Of a stretch of 64,000 nt of DNA, positions 37,684 to 49,142 are shown piece after piece. This DNA is from Acanthaster planci. Its lineage: Eukaryota > Echinodermata > Asteroidea > Valvatida > Acanthasteridae. Location: assembly GCF_001949145.1 (NCBI RefSeq), contig NW_019091523.1, forward strand, positions 282,162 through 346,161, in the 5' to 3' direction. The position numbers and the translations under genes are program-made. Below the pieces are notes generated by a model. The model made no database searches, had not been told where the DNA came from, and was given only the letters and a program-made list of their open reading frames with translations. Each line of letters starts with the position of its first letter. Positions within the stretch are counted from its first letter, which is position 1.

Positions 37684-38642
37684 GTTGTGTGTGTGTGTGT
37701 GGGTTTTTTTTTTTCAAAAAAGGAGTAAAGTCTGAGATTTCAAAGTGATCGACTGATAGCTTGATGATAATCGGCCAATCGCGTCCGACATTTTGCATGT
37801 GTTTCACGCAAGAAAGCGCAAGCAAACGACTGGCGGGAAAGACTACGCCTTTTAATCTTGGAATCAAGAAGTCACCCACCCAAATCCATACAGTAATAAT
37901 AAGTGTTGAACCGATTGAAGTGAAACAGCGGAGGCCCCACAGTAAACCTTTGACAAAATTAAATTCGCCTTTGAAATAACATAGGTTTGAATATATTTGT
38001 TTGCGTTCAATCTGATAATAAACTACTTTCTACGTTTATTATAAGGGCACTTTTTTATCAAGGGGCAGGAGCATAATCTTTCCGAAAATTCTTGTCGACT
38101 CTTACAACGCTTTTTTTATTTGATCCACTATCTTATATTCATTCTGAAGAAAACAGCACTTGATGTTGGACTTCCCCGCAGATTTATGAATAAACACAAA
38201 TGCAAACAAAACAAAAAGCCAATGTTTTATGCAGTTTCACGCAGATCCAGACGATTTCAAGTCTGTAAGTTGTTTTGTTCAAGTGATACAAACACAGAAG
38301 AGTTGAATGGCACATGTCTTCTTTTCGGTAAATTGGACTTGTGACTAGTTTGCCGGTCTCGTTAATAGTAATCGTCGTCTGTTGTGGCACAGCGGCTAGG
38401 TATTTAACATAACAAAAACGGTCACACTAGTTTTAAATTGAGCCATTAAAGTCATTCAATATTCAAAAGTGGTGTCACAGTTTACCACCTCTGAAGGAAA
38501 TGGGGCTTTTGATGCAGTTCATGGAAAGGACGGGACCGCACCAGCCATATCTTGATATGAAATGGAAAGTGTGAACGCAGGTGCTGCCATTAGTGCAGCC
38601 AGAACCTTTGGGTCAATTTTTGAGAGGGTATGGACCAAAACA

Positions 38643-38768
38643 TCGAGGGTTTGCATTGCTGCCATCTTGCAGGCCAGTGCTTTTGTTCCACATGGTATAG
38701 TATGCACAAAGGAGGTTTCGCTGTCGAACATAACGGCCCTGCAAGATGGCTACCACGCAAAGCCTATA
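38643..38768 (+). mobile_element. MITE-like element, family 2, copy a
   Basis: The ends are imperfect inverted repeats of about 33 bp around the strong core GCCATCTTGCAGG on the left and CCTGCAAGATGGC on the right. The whole is about 126 bp. The middle contains CCAGTGCTTTTGTTCCAC. Copies lie at 58324-58450 (same orientation) and 52253-52320 (half copy, inverted). The open frame running through it is a by-product. Confidence 0.8.
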
Positions 38769-41639
38769 TTGAGGATTTCTCCATGCAACCTCAACACACA
38801 AGGAGGGACGAGGCTTAATACTTCTCCCCAGTTGTGTACACGGTGGAACTTCCGGTGTGAATGGTGGTTAGCTCTTAATCCAGTTCAAACATCACTACCC
38901 AAGCCAAGATTGAGATTAAGCACGTCGAGTATTGTTATGACGACCACCATACACCATTTGTTTAATGGGAATTTTTTTCGACGGAAATAAACAAACCTAT
39001 TTTGCCCCTGATGAGTCCCTTGCGGTGTACAACCGGAACACGCCGGGGTCTGTTTGACAGTCTGACAGTTCAATAAAGGTTTGATAATCCGAATTTGGAA
39101 TAAACTTTCTTAGTCCAGATGTTCAAAAGTCCGATACTCCGAAGATTCATCAAGTCAAAAAGCACTTCAACTTTCAAAGTCCCAACTATGGGTTTGACTT
39201 CCCTTAAATCTTTTAATTTTAATTTTGGACAAAGGAGGCTTGTTATCAACTCTGACTTTTATGAACCTAAGGTCAGATGATTTGCTATTCTGTTTTCCAA
39301 CTAATAAGCATTTGGACTATCGAACCCATAGTAGACAAATGAACTATAAGTTGGACAATTGAACTTAACGACTATGGACCTTATTGGTGAGTTGGCCGTA
39401 TTGAAATTTAGAGTGAAGTTAATTCTTCATTTTTGGAACTGGAAAGCATCCATAAAATCTATAATTTCCCGTCAAATTAGTATAAATAGCTATCTACTCT
39501 GGTGAGTGATTTCATATTTGTAATAAAACGTACTTTAGTGTCTTACGCCAGATTTGGAATAAAACGAAAGGGAAGCTCGGAACCTTCATTAGACGACAAT
39601 TTATCAAGCAAATTCGATGAACAAGATCAGAAATGGCTTCCTCGGGAATAAGGTACCCTCAACCTACTACTGAGGGGTAAACAACACGTCATAACCCCTC
39701 AACGAATGAACGGACAGTACGAGTTGTCTACGTATCGGCTGCTTTGTACATCAGCAATTACATCTAAACGTCGCTATGATTAACGTCTGTGCTCACTCGA
39801 CGGATCGGTCATTTCGCGTGTGATTTGAAAATTATTGGCCTTCTACTAGCCAAAAAGCCATAATCAAATCTAATGACAATTTTGCGAGAGGGTCATCTTT
39901 TTTCTGTCAAAAACGTCAGTGGCCATCATTTATAGGCCTAAAGGTTCGGCTTTCTCCATTTAAACGTTCGATCATCCCTCGGTGCATTTTGTATTATTTC
40001 GTGGGCTGATTTTATTTGGAAAGGGGAGAAAAGAAGCTTTCAATTTCTTAGAGTTAAAGCCATGAAGAAGTTAAAGCCGTTAAAGAAAGGTGTGCGTCGT
40101 GACTTAGCTCGCCAAATCATGCTCATTTTGTGCAGAAATTTTATTCATTCAATAAAAATTCCAATTTCCATATACCTAGTTTCGTGTGACTCGTGTATAA
40201 TTGAGTTCAATGAATACGCGTATAGGCCTAATAGTGACTTGTCCCTGAACAAGAACAAAAGCATTTTCCTATCCATTTTTTTCTTTTGCCGTCTTTTAAA
40301 CATTTTTTACGCGTTTGTAGGGATAAAAGTTTGTAGGTATATAATATTATTCATTAATTAAGTCGTATCTCAAAAATTGTGATTTATTTATATCAGTATA
40401 AATACACACATATAAAAAGGATACCCTTGGATTACAGAGTTCTACAAGTTCTCAGTCAGCACTATCTAGTTAGTGAGTAGGCAGCTGATTAGTGGTACCT
40501 CTACACCCAATTAGGAGTGCTGAGATGGTGCTTAACACATCGCCTTGGCAAACGCACCCAACTAATAATTCCCCGGGGTCAGCGATAACATGAATACCGT
40601 GAGGCTGGATCGCAAGAATCCAACTCTGTGAATACTGAAGAGGGGAAAAAAACCAAGTCTATTAAAAAAAAAATCTAAACATTATACGTCCACGAAGATC
40701 GTCAATGACGGTGTTATTATTTGTACGAGCCAGCTCATCAAGACGATATTGGCGGTCGAGTTCAAAGCGATCTGACGTGCGGGAGCTAGCGAATGGACCC
40801 AGTATAATCACTGTGTGTCCCCGGCATGACGAAACAATCACCGGGCCAAGCTCTCAGCTCTGCCCGCGTCGCACCATCACGACCACGCCGCCGCGTGATA
40901 ATGACCCGCTGAGCGCGTCGGGGATCAAATCATTTCGGATGGATTCCGGGGAATAATTTGCCACTTCTCCGGCCCTTTGAAGAGCCGCCGACGGGAGGAG
41001 ACATGAGGGGCATCACGTCGTGGGAGACCGCAGCCCCAGAATTCATGAAGAAGGAGACACAGTGCACGATAAAGCCGAAAATTTCAGAGAGGAGGGTTGC
41101 TATCGTGGCTGTGCAGAAGACGAGAATACCATGACAAACATAGAATATTAATATTATTTTAATAAGGCAAGGCGAAGGATGAGAAGGGTATTTGTTTGCA
41201 AGCGTGCAGACTGAACCGATCATGCGTAGTTGTCAAAAATATGCAACCATTATTTTCAGCCACGAGGAATGATGTAATAAACTATAAAGTCCATTAGTGG
41301 ACAGCTTTGATATTATTAGGATCGATTCTCAGAGCACAATCCATACATCACACATATAATGCGCTTTCCAAAGGCCGAGCGGCGCATTTTCTCTCTGTTT
41401 TGTTCGCTAGCCCCGCCATAAATAAAACCCTCCAAGTCTCGGTAATTATGCCTCTAATGATGCGGCCCGTCATACACCCCATGCAAATAAGACATCAGTT
41501 GGCCTCCTCACGGAAATCCCTCGGCTTAAAAAAAACCAGAAAGAAACAAAAACATACACAGCACTTGACAACATTTTCCTTTTCCTTGAAAGGGTATATC
41601 ATTACAATTCGTCGAGCGAGGTGAAAAAAATAGTACGGA

Positions 41640-41820
41640 TATCGGCGCGGAGAATGATGAGAGATGCAACCGTTTGAGACGGAGAAAAGAAGATTATTGT
41701 GGCTGGCGCCAGGGCTGTGTCACGCTTTCCAGACAGCCGGCTGGGAGAGCCGCCGTAAAAATGAGTCAATTTATGGTATGAATTAATTAGCTCTGAAGTG
41801 GGGAAATTGGTTTGAAGATA
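41640..41820. promoter_or_regulatory. Candidate regulatory block, intergenic
   Basis: This is non-repetitive sequence with a CTGGCGCCAG palindrome, AATTAATTAG homeodomain-type motifs and TTTATGGT. It resembles conserved non-coding DNA near developmental genes. This is only an impression from composition. Confidence 0.25.
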
Positions 41821-43301
41821 TGTAATTGCGCAAAGAACTGGGACTAAAATTAAGTGTAAGCGGCGGACTGACCGTTAAGCGTGTTATTATAGTTCAGCGC
41901 AGAATCGTACCCGAAAATTGTACGTCGTTTTATCGTTACAAGAAGTTGCAGTCCACGAACTAAAATATGCACGTTGAAAACACTAATAGAAACCCATGCT
42001 ATCAGCTATGGAATTCCATATCTTCCGGGTTTTTTTGTCATGATTGCGCAGTGGTATTTTTAACTTTGACCCTTGATCGTTTCACATACTTGTTCGATCG
42101 ATCCACCATGCCTGACTTTCATTTTAGCAGTAGAACTAGAAGTAGAAGATGTATTCGTTTTTCCAGTTGCGCCGAACTCCACTTGAAAGAAGAAATAATA
42201 TCCTGACATCGGTAAAGTGACGTGTATATGAAATAATACCATTTTTGTTACATAAATAAATTAACAAAATGGACTTTTGTTAGGGTAGATTGTTTTTCTC
42301 GATAACTTAGTTACTCTAGACGTAACTTTACTCGTTAACGGCCTGACGTTAGGTCTATATATAATATTTCTGTCCGTCCCTGCACGGTATTCCACAGAAC
42401 TGAATGTAAGTAATAAATTATTTACAATGTTTGATTCCTTAATAGTTTTCATAAGAGACGAACTGATTCAACATTTTTTTGAGGGTCGGTATACCTATGA
42501 TGAAATCTGCTGTATACTCCAAATTAGACATGACTTGAGTTGCAGGTAGGCTCACAGAAGTCTTTTAAACAGTAACGTTACTTGTTAGCCCCATAAATAA
42601 TGCTGATGTGCTGGACAACCTGTTCTCATTGGTCTATCCACCATGGCATACAAACCCACAAAAACCAACACGTCACATTTTCTGAAACTTAAATCAAGTG
42701 GTAATTGCCCCCTTACAATGCATTTAATAAGCAGTTTGCTATCCACAGCACTGTCTAGTATTTATGGATTTCAAGGTGAAATTGAGAGGACAAAATGGAA
42801 TATCTGTATCAGTTGGCAGATTTCTTTCTCGAATTTGATGAAAACAAGTTGGCACATTTTTTTCAGTATGCAAATTAGAATTAGACTGTGGATAAGTTGG
42901 CCTGAACATTTTTGCTGAACATGTTTCCCCCCCCCCAAAAAAAACACTTGGTTGAATTCTCAGAAAGAAGACATTTTCTTGTCAAGGGGCAGGGGTAGTC
43001 TAGCATTATTGGCATTAATTATGGGACTAGTATTATTACTGGTGGGATTTGTACTTGCCTTATTGGGAAAAGATCCTTAGAAGTGAATGGAATCATCACA
43101 TTGTCATTTGTTAAAGCCTGGCTTTTGCAGGTCCTATGCAACCCATTTGATGGGCGACGCACGACTGGCGACGGAAAATGGCATGTTTGGAACTGGTAAA
43201 TGGCAAAATTGAGACACAACAAAAAGCAAAAGGCGACGGACGACGGCAGATATGGAATTCCATAGTCATCTGTGCCTATCCCAAAGAATTGGTACCAAAT
43301 C

Positions 43302-43503
43302 TATCCACCGTAAGCAGAAGCACCCCCTCATCGATTGAAAAGAGCCAGCCGCGTTGGTTGGGAGTGTTCATTTTATTGGCAGCGACGCGACTGTAACGCG
43401 TGCGTTTCATAGTTGTTTGTGAACCAGCGAAGTGCAGTTTCCGACCAAGGGGGCCTTCGCTGATAAGGAAATTACGCTCTTTCTTGGTCTACCTCGGGAC
43501 TCA
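43302..43503 (+). repeat. Dispersed repeat family 4, copy b
   Basis: This copy lies in the intergenic region, in the same orientation as the copy at 21872-22060. Shared anchors are AGCAGAAGCA, GTGTTCATTTT, GCGAAGTGCAGTTTCC and TCTTGGTC. The family is old and its class is unknown. Confidence 0.7.
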
Positions 43504-46500
43504 TAATAGACTTCATATGGGTAAAATCGAGACAAATACTTCACCATCAACCTTTAAATGGTAATTTCAGTAGCAACCAAGGAAAGAGTTCGTTGTACCT
43601 ATAACCATGCCGCTTCTTTACATGTCCGTAATTAATTTTTATCCGTTGAAAGAACCAGTGTCATACTGATGAGGCACGAAATTATTCATTGCACTTCTCA
43701 AATGCATTATTTTATAGTAAGCAATAATGAAAATAATGCAACTAATCAAAATAGACGCTGAATACGAATTTCACCAACAGAGGGCGCGTCTTCTCCAAAA
43801 TTAGAAGTTCAGGCCCGCACATTCAACTCGGCAAGCACTCGTTCACCTGTCGAATCTGAAAAACATCTCTCTGTGAAGCAGAATTGCATGTAGCGTCTAC
43901 AACAATTAAACGCATACTTTAAAAAGAATAGATTTTTAAATATTTTAATGTGCATTTAAAACTTCAAGTGCGTGTTTCAACACTAGGCGATTTTTTTGAA
44001 AATCAGACACGTATTATTAAAATCCGAGTGCATTTTAACTGGAGTTATTTTGGAACAAAGGAAAACAAACAAAGCAACAACAAAATAAAAAAAAATAATA
44101 AAAAAAAAACAGAACGTAGACATCCAGTCGTCGGGTGCAGGAACGGACAGAATGTCAGAATGTAGTTTCATATGTCTACTTTTGAACCGTCAACCTCATG
44201 CATTCGACGTTTGAGAATGCATTCGAGCCACCAGTTCTTTCAGAACCCCATATACTCAAAAAGAAAAGCACGTTACCGCAAACCTATCCATAAGTTTACA
44301 TTCGAACTGTGCTACTTTCGGATCTTCGCATACGGGTATGCATTTACGTGAACTAGAACAGGAGGCTCAAAAGTGCACGATAATTTGACTACGTTTGGCA
44401 CGAAACGGGCTTCCAGAGATACGGCTAGGTCTATTGTCTTTGCGTCTCCACGCATTTCCAATGGAGCGAAGACCTAGACCTAGCTCTAGACAAGAGATTC
44501 GGATGCAGCCCAAGTATCCGAAAGGCACGCGAAACTGCTCGAGGAGGGTGTTGGCCTATCTGGCCTCATTCCAGGGAAGTGTTACACTTGGTGATTAAGA
44601 CAAAACGTAACAATTTTGCCTTTCACATCGGTAAAAAAAACTAGGGGAAATTCTTCAGACCTTTTTTAGGGAATTCTTGAGCATCTTTTGTAATGGACTG
44701 CATATTACTTTTAAAAGGTTATAAAAGAGTTCGAATGTTTTTAACCTTCACCGACAGAGTTCATTTGAACACAATGTTCCGCCCAAAGTCTTCCGAAGTC
44801 TGAAAGTTGGCGTTACTTTCAATAGTTGATGATAAGCCTTTTTTACAATGTAGAATTTTTCTGTCGCAGCATTCACCAGAGACATAGGAGGCACTCGAGT
44901 TGTTTATATAACTCCAAAGCGGATTGCTCTCTCAACCGAACTGGAAGGCAAATTGCTCCTGAAAGTGGGTCGGCCACTGCACTGACGAACATCATGATGT
45001 ATTTGATGTGAATAATTTAGGGTTGTTAAGCTCCACGAAGCCTGACCAGAGGAAGGTCATTAGATCTGTAGGAGATGGGTAAATCACACTCCCGGCGCGG
45101 GACGTCGAGGACTCTCGCTGAAAGTCTGTGATGAGGATTACACTGATCCACCTTCCTCCAAACCGTGTGATGCTAAAAATTGCCGCCGTCACCAACCTCG
45201 CCAGGCCAGCTCTGGCTAGGCTTCGCCCTCGCGTGCCGCTGCCAATGATTTACTCTATAAAAAAAGATGAGACAATAAATATTTAAGGAGCCGGTAAGAT
45301 CACAGGCGCCGCCTAAGACAATTTGGCAGAATGAATATCAAAGGACGCCGCCGATGTGCAGCAGAGGACGGGCTGTAATGACGGCGTGGCGGCTTTACCG
45401 CGTTCTGCTCGTCTGATGGAGCTGCTCTGGTCGAGTCTGAACCTCGTTGACCCACTCCACGGTTGAACCGCTACGGTGGGATCGACTGGCGTGTTACCAT
45501 CGATCAAGCTGGCCTGGTTTATCGGCAGGCGCGCTCTACTTGGCCTCGTCCAAATCGGAAAACCTTGTACGGTTGCTGCCTCGCGAGACACCGCCTCGCA
45601 AGAGACCAATTCAGTGAGAGATAATTTCAAGGGCAAAATGAAAACAGGTGGCAGGGGAGAACCTAAACAAAATACAGGATGCGCTGTGGAAGACCAGAGG
45701 ACTGAGCACTGACTCAGGACAGAATATCTTCAAGCTTCAAGAGTGAAGTCTCGATTTTGTAAACAGAGATCTTTCAGAACCCTCCCCCCTTCAACATAAT
45801 CGAGCCACTGAGTCAGAGAGGTTCTTCATGAAGAACAATGGTTCTTGCATCTCTTTTTAAAGATGTAATATGCAACATGCGATCACATAATCCTTACAAA
45901 AATACCACTGAAAACACCTGCCGGGAAAACAGTCCCAACTCATCGTTCGTAAGTTCAGAATTCAAAAGAACAAGGCTTAAGGAGCTTAAGAGCCCGGAGT
46001 AATTATTCATACGCGTAATGTCAGTTGATTAGAGGGGAGTATAGTGCATAATATAAATGATCAAGTTGAAAACTCTTGGCCGTCTCATTTCGCATGCAGT
46101 CGGCTCGTCCTTTGAAGCTCGTCGGCCGAAGAAAGCAGAGTACATGTACCCGTGTCGTTATAAATATTTACGGGTGTATTACAGGGTACACAACGTGAGC
46201 CATCGCAGCAATTTATCTTAAACGCCCCGTGATGAATGCTGGTCCCAAGACGACGTTGATTTCAAAGGGGTTGCCGACAGAGGATGATCCCCAGCCGGCA
46301 AAGGGGTTTGCGGGGGGGGGGGAGGACAGTCGGCCGGGCCCCCGACGTACCGCCACCGCCGCGCTGATCCATCCCGCGCCGACAGAAAGATTTACTCACG
46401 GACTCTTTCAAGTCTTTGCATTTGAACTCGATGTTTATCTGCGGCGTTACAATAATATTATTACGAGTCTGGCTTGGAAGAAGAAGAAAAAATATATAGG

Positions 46501-46806
46501 TTAAGTCTGCCTGGGTCTAACTTGGTAAGATCATGCACTTAATATCAGTAATGCACAGATGGATATCGTTATAATCAAGGCTGATCATACCCCACTGATC
46601 GAACTTCATTAGCCGCGTGAGAGCCAGGGGTCTTTGAAAGAAGAGTGGGCGTGGCTGACATTTGTCGGGCTCGTTTGCCATAGAGATTCGCTTTCAGACA
46701 AAACCTAGTGTCACAAACGTGTGTTCCCAAAAGTCATTATTCCTGAATAGTTATGTAAATCAAAAGCTCAGTATTGCAAAAACACTATAGCTTTGCAAAA
46801 CTAACA

Positions 46807-46812
46807 TTTATT
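46807..46812 (-). terminator. Poly(A) signal abutting the stop codon
   Basis: AATAAA on the minus strand begins at the base right after the TGA of the small gene. It supports exon B as a true terminal exon with a very short 3' UTR. Confidence 0.5.
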
Positions 46813-47389
46813 TCAGAGTCTTGGATCTGTCTTGTGATTGATGAAACACTTGTCCAGTACTCTGCCAAATTTGTTAAAGAAATAGCCGTAATCAAAATCC
46901 TCTCTCAGCAGATCTATAAACTCATCTTGTATCGGTTTTGATTTCTTTTTATCAATCAGGTCAAGAAAGCCAGATTCCCCCAACTCAAAGCAATCTAAGG
47001 CAAGTCTCGCCTCCCTCAACTGCTCTACAGATGACTGCACAAGAAAAACTTGGCGAATTTTCCCCCCGGAGTTTCATAATCTCCAAGCATTGCGCACATG
47101 ACTGGTTATACAAAGAGCCCTTTTACCGACTTGGCCTTCAATACTTCCCCCACTGCATTACACTGCCATTTAAGCGGATAATTAGTCCAACCATAAAGCA
47201 TGATCGACTCTCCACAGTTTAATATGCGGAAAGGATGAGATTCCCGTCCACAGAAATACTTGATCACTGCGAATATTTAATTATGTTAGGGGGGGGCGAG
47301 GGGGGGAACAAGCAGCAACAAAGCTACTGGTGACCAAATCGAGGCTTCACTTTTTTCCATACTTGGCTCTGCTGCAGACCCATGTTCAT
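46813..47389 (-). CDS. Predicted small two-exon gene, unknown function, about 80 aa
   Basis: I do not recognise this protein. Exon B (46813-47034) follows a good acceptor (TTTTTCTTGTGCAG) and encodes 73 residues starting SSVEQLREARLALDCFELG, with FIDLLREDFDYGYFFNKFG and a FINHKTDPRL end, then TGA. Exon A (47363-47389) supplies MNMGLQQSQ with donor CAA|GTATGG in the matching phase 0. The second ATG sits in AACATGG, a strong start context, and would give MGLQQS: Gly2/Ser6, a myristoylation-type start. The body is acidic and helical-looking. AATAAA follows the stop directly. Alternatively exon B is the last exon of another transcript; it is also phase-compatible with TCF25 exon 14. Confidence 0.42.
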
Positions 47390-47687
47390 TTGCAGTGTTT
47401 GTCTATTAGTAACTAGCAAAATGCTGACTGGCCATCAGTCCACAACAAAAAGAATTCTCGAATTTCAAACTCATTCAAACACTCAATGATAAATACTACA
47501 ATTTAAATTACTTTCCCCTTCACCTTAAATGGGACAAATGTGTGCTTCATGAAAAAAAAAACGAATTGCAAGCCAAGAACAAACTTTCCGCAAACTTTGG
47601 ACAAATATCTGTGAGCTTTGGCTCTTTACTATTAAAACTACATGAAACTTCTCCATGGCCTCATATCATATTATACACGAGGGTTTA

Positions 47688-47950
47688 GCGTGTGGCCAAG
47701 TGCACTGTGGTGGTTAGGATTAGTGACTCCTGATTACTGGTCAGAAGAATCTAGCAGTTGACACCGAGTGGCGACCTTGGGCAAGTCACTTTACCCCAAC
47801 TTGCCTTGCCTCTCTCCGCTCAGGGGTGTAAATGCATACCTCTGAAGGCAAAGACACCTGCATGGATGCTGGCTGCCCACTGGTCTTACCTGATGCACAG
47901 GGTATTTATTTGTAAAGTGCTTTGAAGTTATCAGTCCTGCTTAGAAGTGA
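47688..47950 (+). mobile_element. CORE/MIR-like SINE, copy 1
   Basis: It contains GACCTTGGGCAAGTCACTTT at 47773-47792, nearly the core of the vertebrate MIR (CORE-SINE) family, and a 3' part with TTTGTAAAGTGCTTTGAA resembling the MIR end TGTAAAGCGCTTAGAA. The tRNA-like head is degenerate here. It aligns along its length with copy 2 at 48456-48712. The class assignment is from memory of the MIR motif. Confidence 0.7.
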
Positions 47951-47954
47951 CAAA

Positions 47955-48195
47955 ATGAATCCAACACTTATATGAATTTGAATATCCATAATATATGAAG
48001 ATGAATAGGATTCACCTATTTTAAGGAAAATGTTTGAAAAATGTGGAAATAACAGCGTACATTGTTGAATTAACGCTACACGTTAAATTCAACATGTATG
48101 AAATACTGGATTTTGCATTTAAAATGCTGGATTTGTTACTTTCAAAGTGCTGTCACTGACCAAACTAACATAAGTGTTGGATTTAACACTTCAGC
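47955..48195. mobile_element. Inverted-repeat element next to SINE copy 1
   Basis: AATCCAACACTTATATG at the left is inverted as CATAAGTGTTGGATT at the right. A second inner pair (GTTGAATTAACG / CGTTAAATTCAAC) lies between. It is probably a small MITE or foldback remnant. Boundaries are approximate. Confidence 0.5.
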
Positions 48196-48455
48196 TTTTA
48201 ACGTGATGGAAAGCACTTTAGGCATTACTTCTTATCATTTCTAAGATTGTCACAGAAAGAAAACATGGGCATTACATCCATGAACCTCATCCTGCTGTGT
48301 TCGTTTATAGTCTGACGTCAAGATCGGAAGGTTGCTCTCTGAATCATCCCCCTCCTGCCAAATCTGCTAATCTTGGTGGCGGTGCCGAATCACAAACTCA
48401 GAGCTCCTTTCCATCAATTTCCCCTCGCTGTCCCCTCCTTTAGTCAGAAGCCACG

Positions 48456-48712
48456 CAGGAGCGTGTGGTCTAGGGCCCAGGGCCTGTGACTTCTGATCAG
48501 AGGTCTGAGGTTCGAATCCACCCAATGGTTACATGCTGTGACCCGGGGCAAGTCACTCTACCCTACTTGCCTCTCCCCACCAAGGCGTATAACTGGGTAC
48601 CTGTGAGGGCAGAGACAATACCTGTGTTGATACAAGCTGCTCTTTCTTGAGGAAAGGGGTAATAATTGTCAATCACTGGTATATTGGAAAGTGCTGTATA
48701 TAGCATTACACT
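48456..48712 (+). mobile_element. CORE/MIR-like SINE, copy 2
   Basis: Its tRNA-like head has a perfect B box GGTTCGAATCC at 48509-48519 and an A-box-like GTGGTCTAGGG. It is followed by GGGGCAAGTCACTCTACCCT and a 3' GGAAAGTGCTGTATA. Order and spacing match copy 1, which shows it is the same family in the same orientation. Confidence 0.75.
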
Positions 48713-48932
48713 TCTTGCATAGCAGGCACTGGGACTGCAGTCCGATGCGGTGATCTGGGACTCTCTGTAGACATAAGTTTCTTCCTATCAGACCTTAATC
48801 AATCACTTCTGATTAGACATCCTTCACTCCTTGCATGGTCATGCTCCCGTCAAGTCTCCAAAATCTGACACTGCATTGAAAAACCATCCGCACAGATGTC
48901 CTGTCCAATCTCTGTGCCCTCCGCGATTGCCG

Positions 48933-49142
48933 CTAATCAAACTCTTCAGCCTCCTCCTCCTCAAACTCCTCCCCCTGAGCGTCCGGTGGTCTCAGGCTGT
49001 TCAAGAGGTCCCTCATTGCATCCATCAAAGAGCCTAAGCTCTGGCGTAGGTCCGTGTTAGGGGCTAGGAAGCCCCCTGCTGCACCAGCACGTTCATCAGC
49101 AGCAGGTAAATCAGCTGGTTCGGGAGGTATTGCTCCTGGAGG
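48933..49142 (-). CDS. tcf25: tcf25 last coding exon
   Basis: The exon is 210 nt including [43 protein letters not shown] and a Glu-rich end closing EEFD. It corresponds to human NRLMLAVRDMMANFHLND and its acidic tail. The acceptor is CATGTCTTTCAG, phase 0. Confidence 0.95.
   Translation of the reverse strand, partial: PPGAIPPEPADLPAADERAGAAGGFLAPNTDLRQSLGSLMDAMRDLLNSLRPPDAQGEEFEEEEAEEFD

Larger units (their letters stand above)
35174..46812. other. Intergenic region between nkd and the small gene
   Basis: This is about 11.6 kb with no convincing protein-coding gene. It holds the nkd promoter, a tRNA-derived SINE, a MITE of family 2, dispersed repeat copies, a GT microsatellite, A-rich runs near 44090, and non-repetitive blocks near 40.7-41.1, 41.64-41.82 and 46.0-46.4 kb that look like candidate regulatory DNA. 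Confidence 0.7.
47390..48932. other. Interval between the small gene and the TCF25 stop
   Basis: It is made largely of mobile DNA: two SINEs (47688-47950 and 48456-48712) and an inverted-repeat element (47955-48195). The only AATAAA on the minus strand that I see for TCF25 is at 47905-47910, within the first SINE. Confidence 0.7.

Noticed and set aside
37684-37730. GT microsatellite and T-run
   Set aside because: Ordinary simple sequence; no further significance seen.
38562-38990. 142-codon plus-strand open frame
   Set aside because: Much of it is a family 2 MITE whose copies elsewhere do not keep the frame.
40062-40361. 99-codon plus-strand open frame with hydrophobic end
   Set aside because: AT-rich composition alone produces this; no start context, splice sites or homology.
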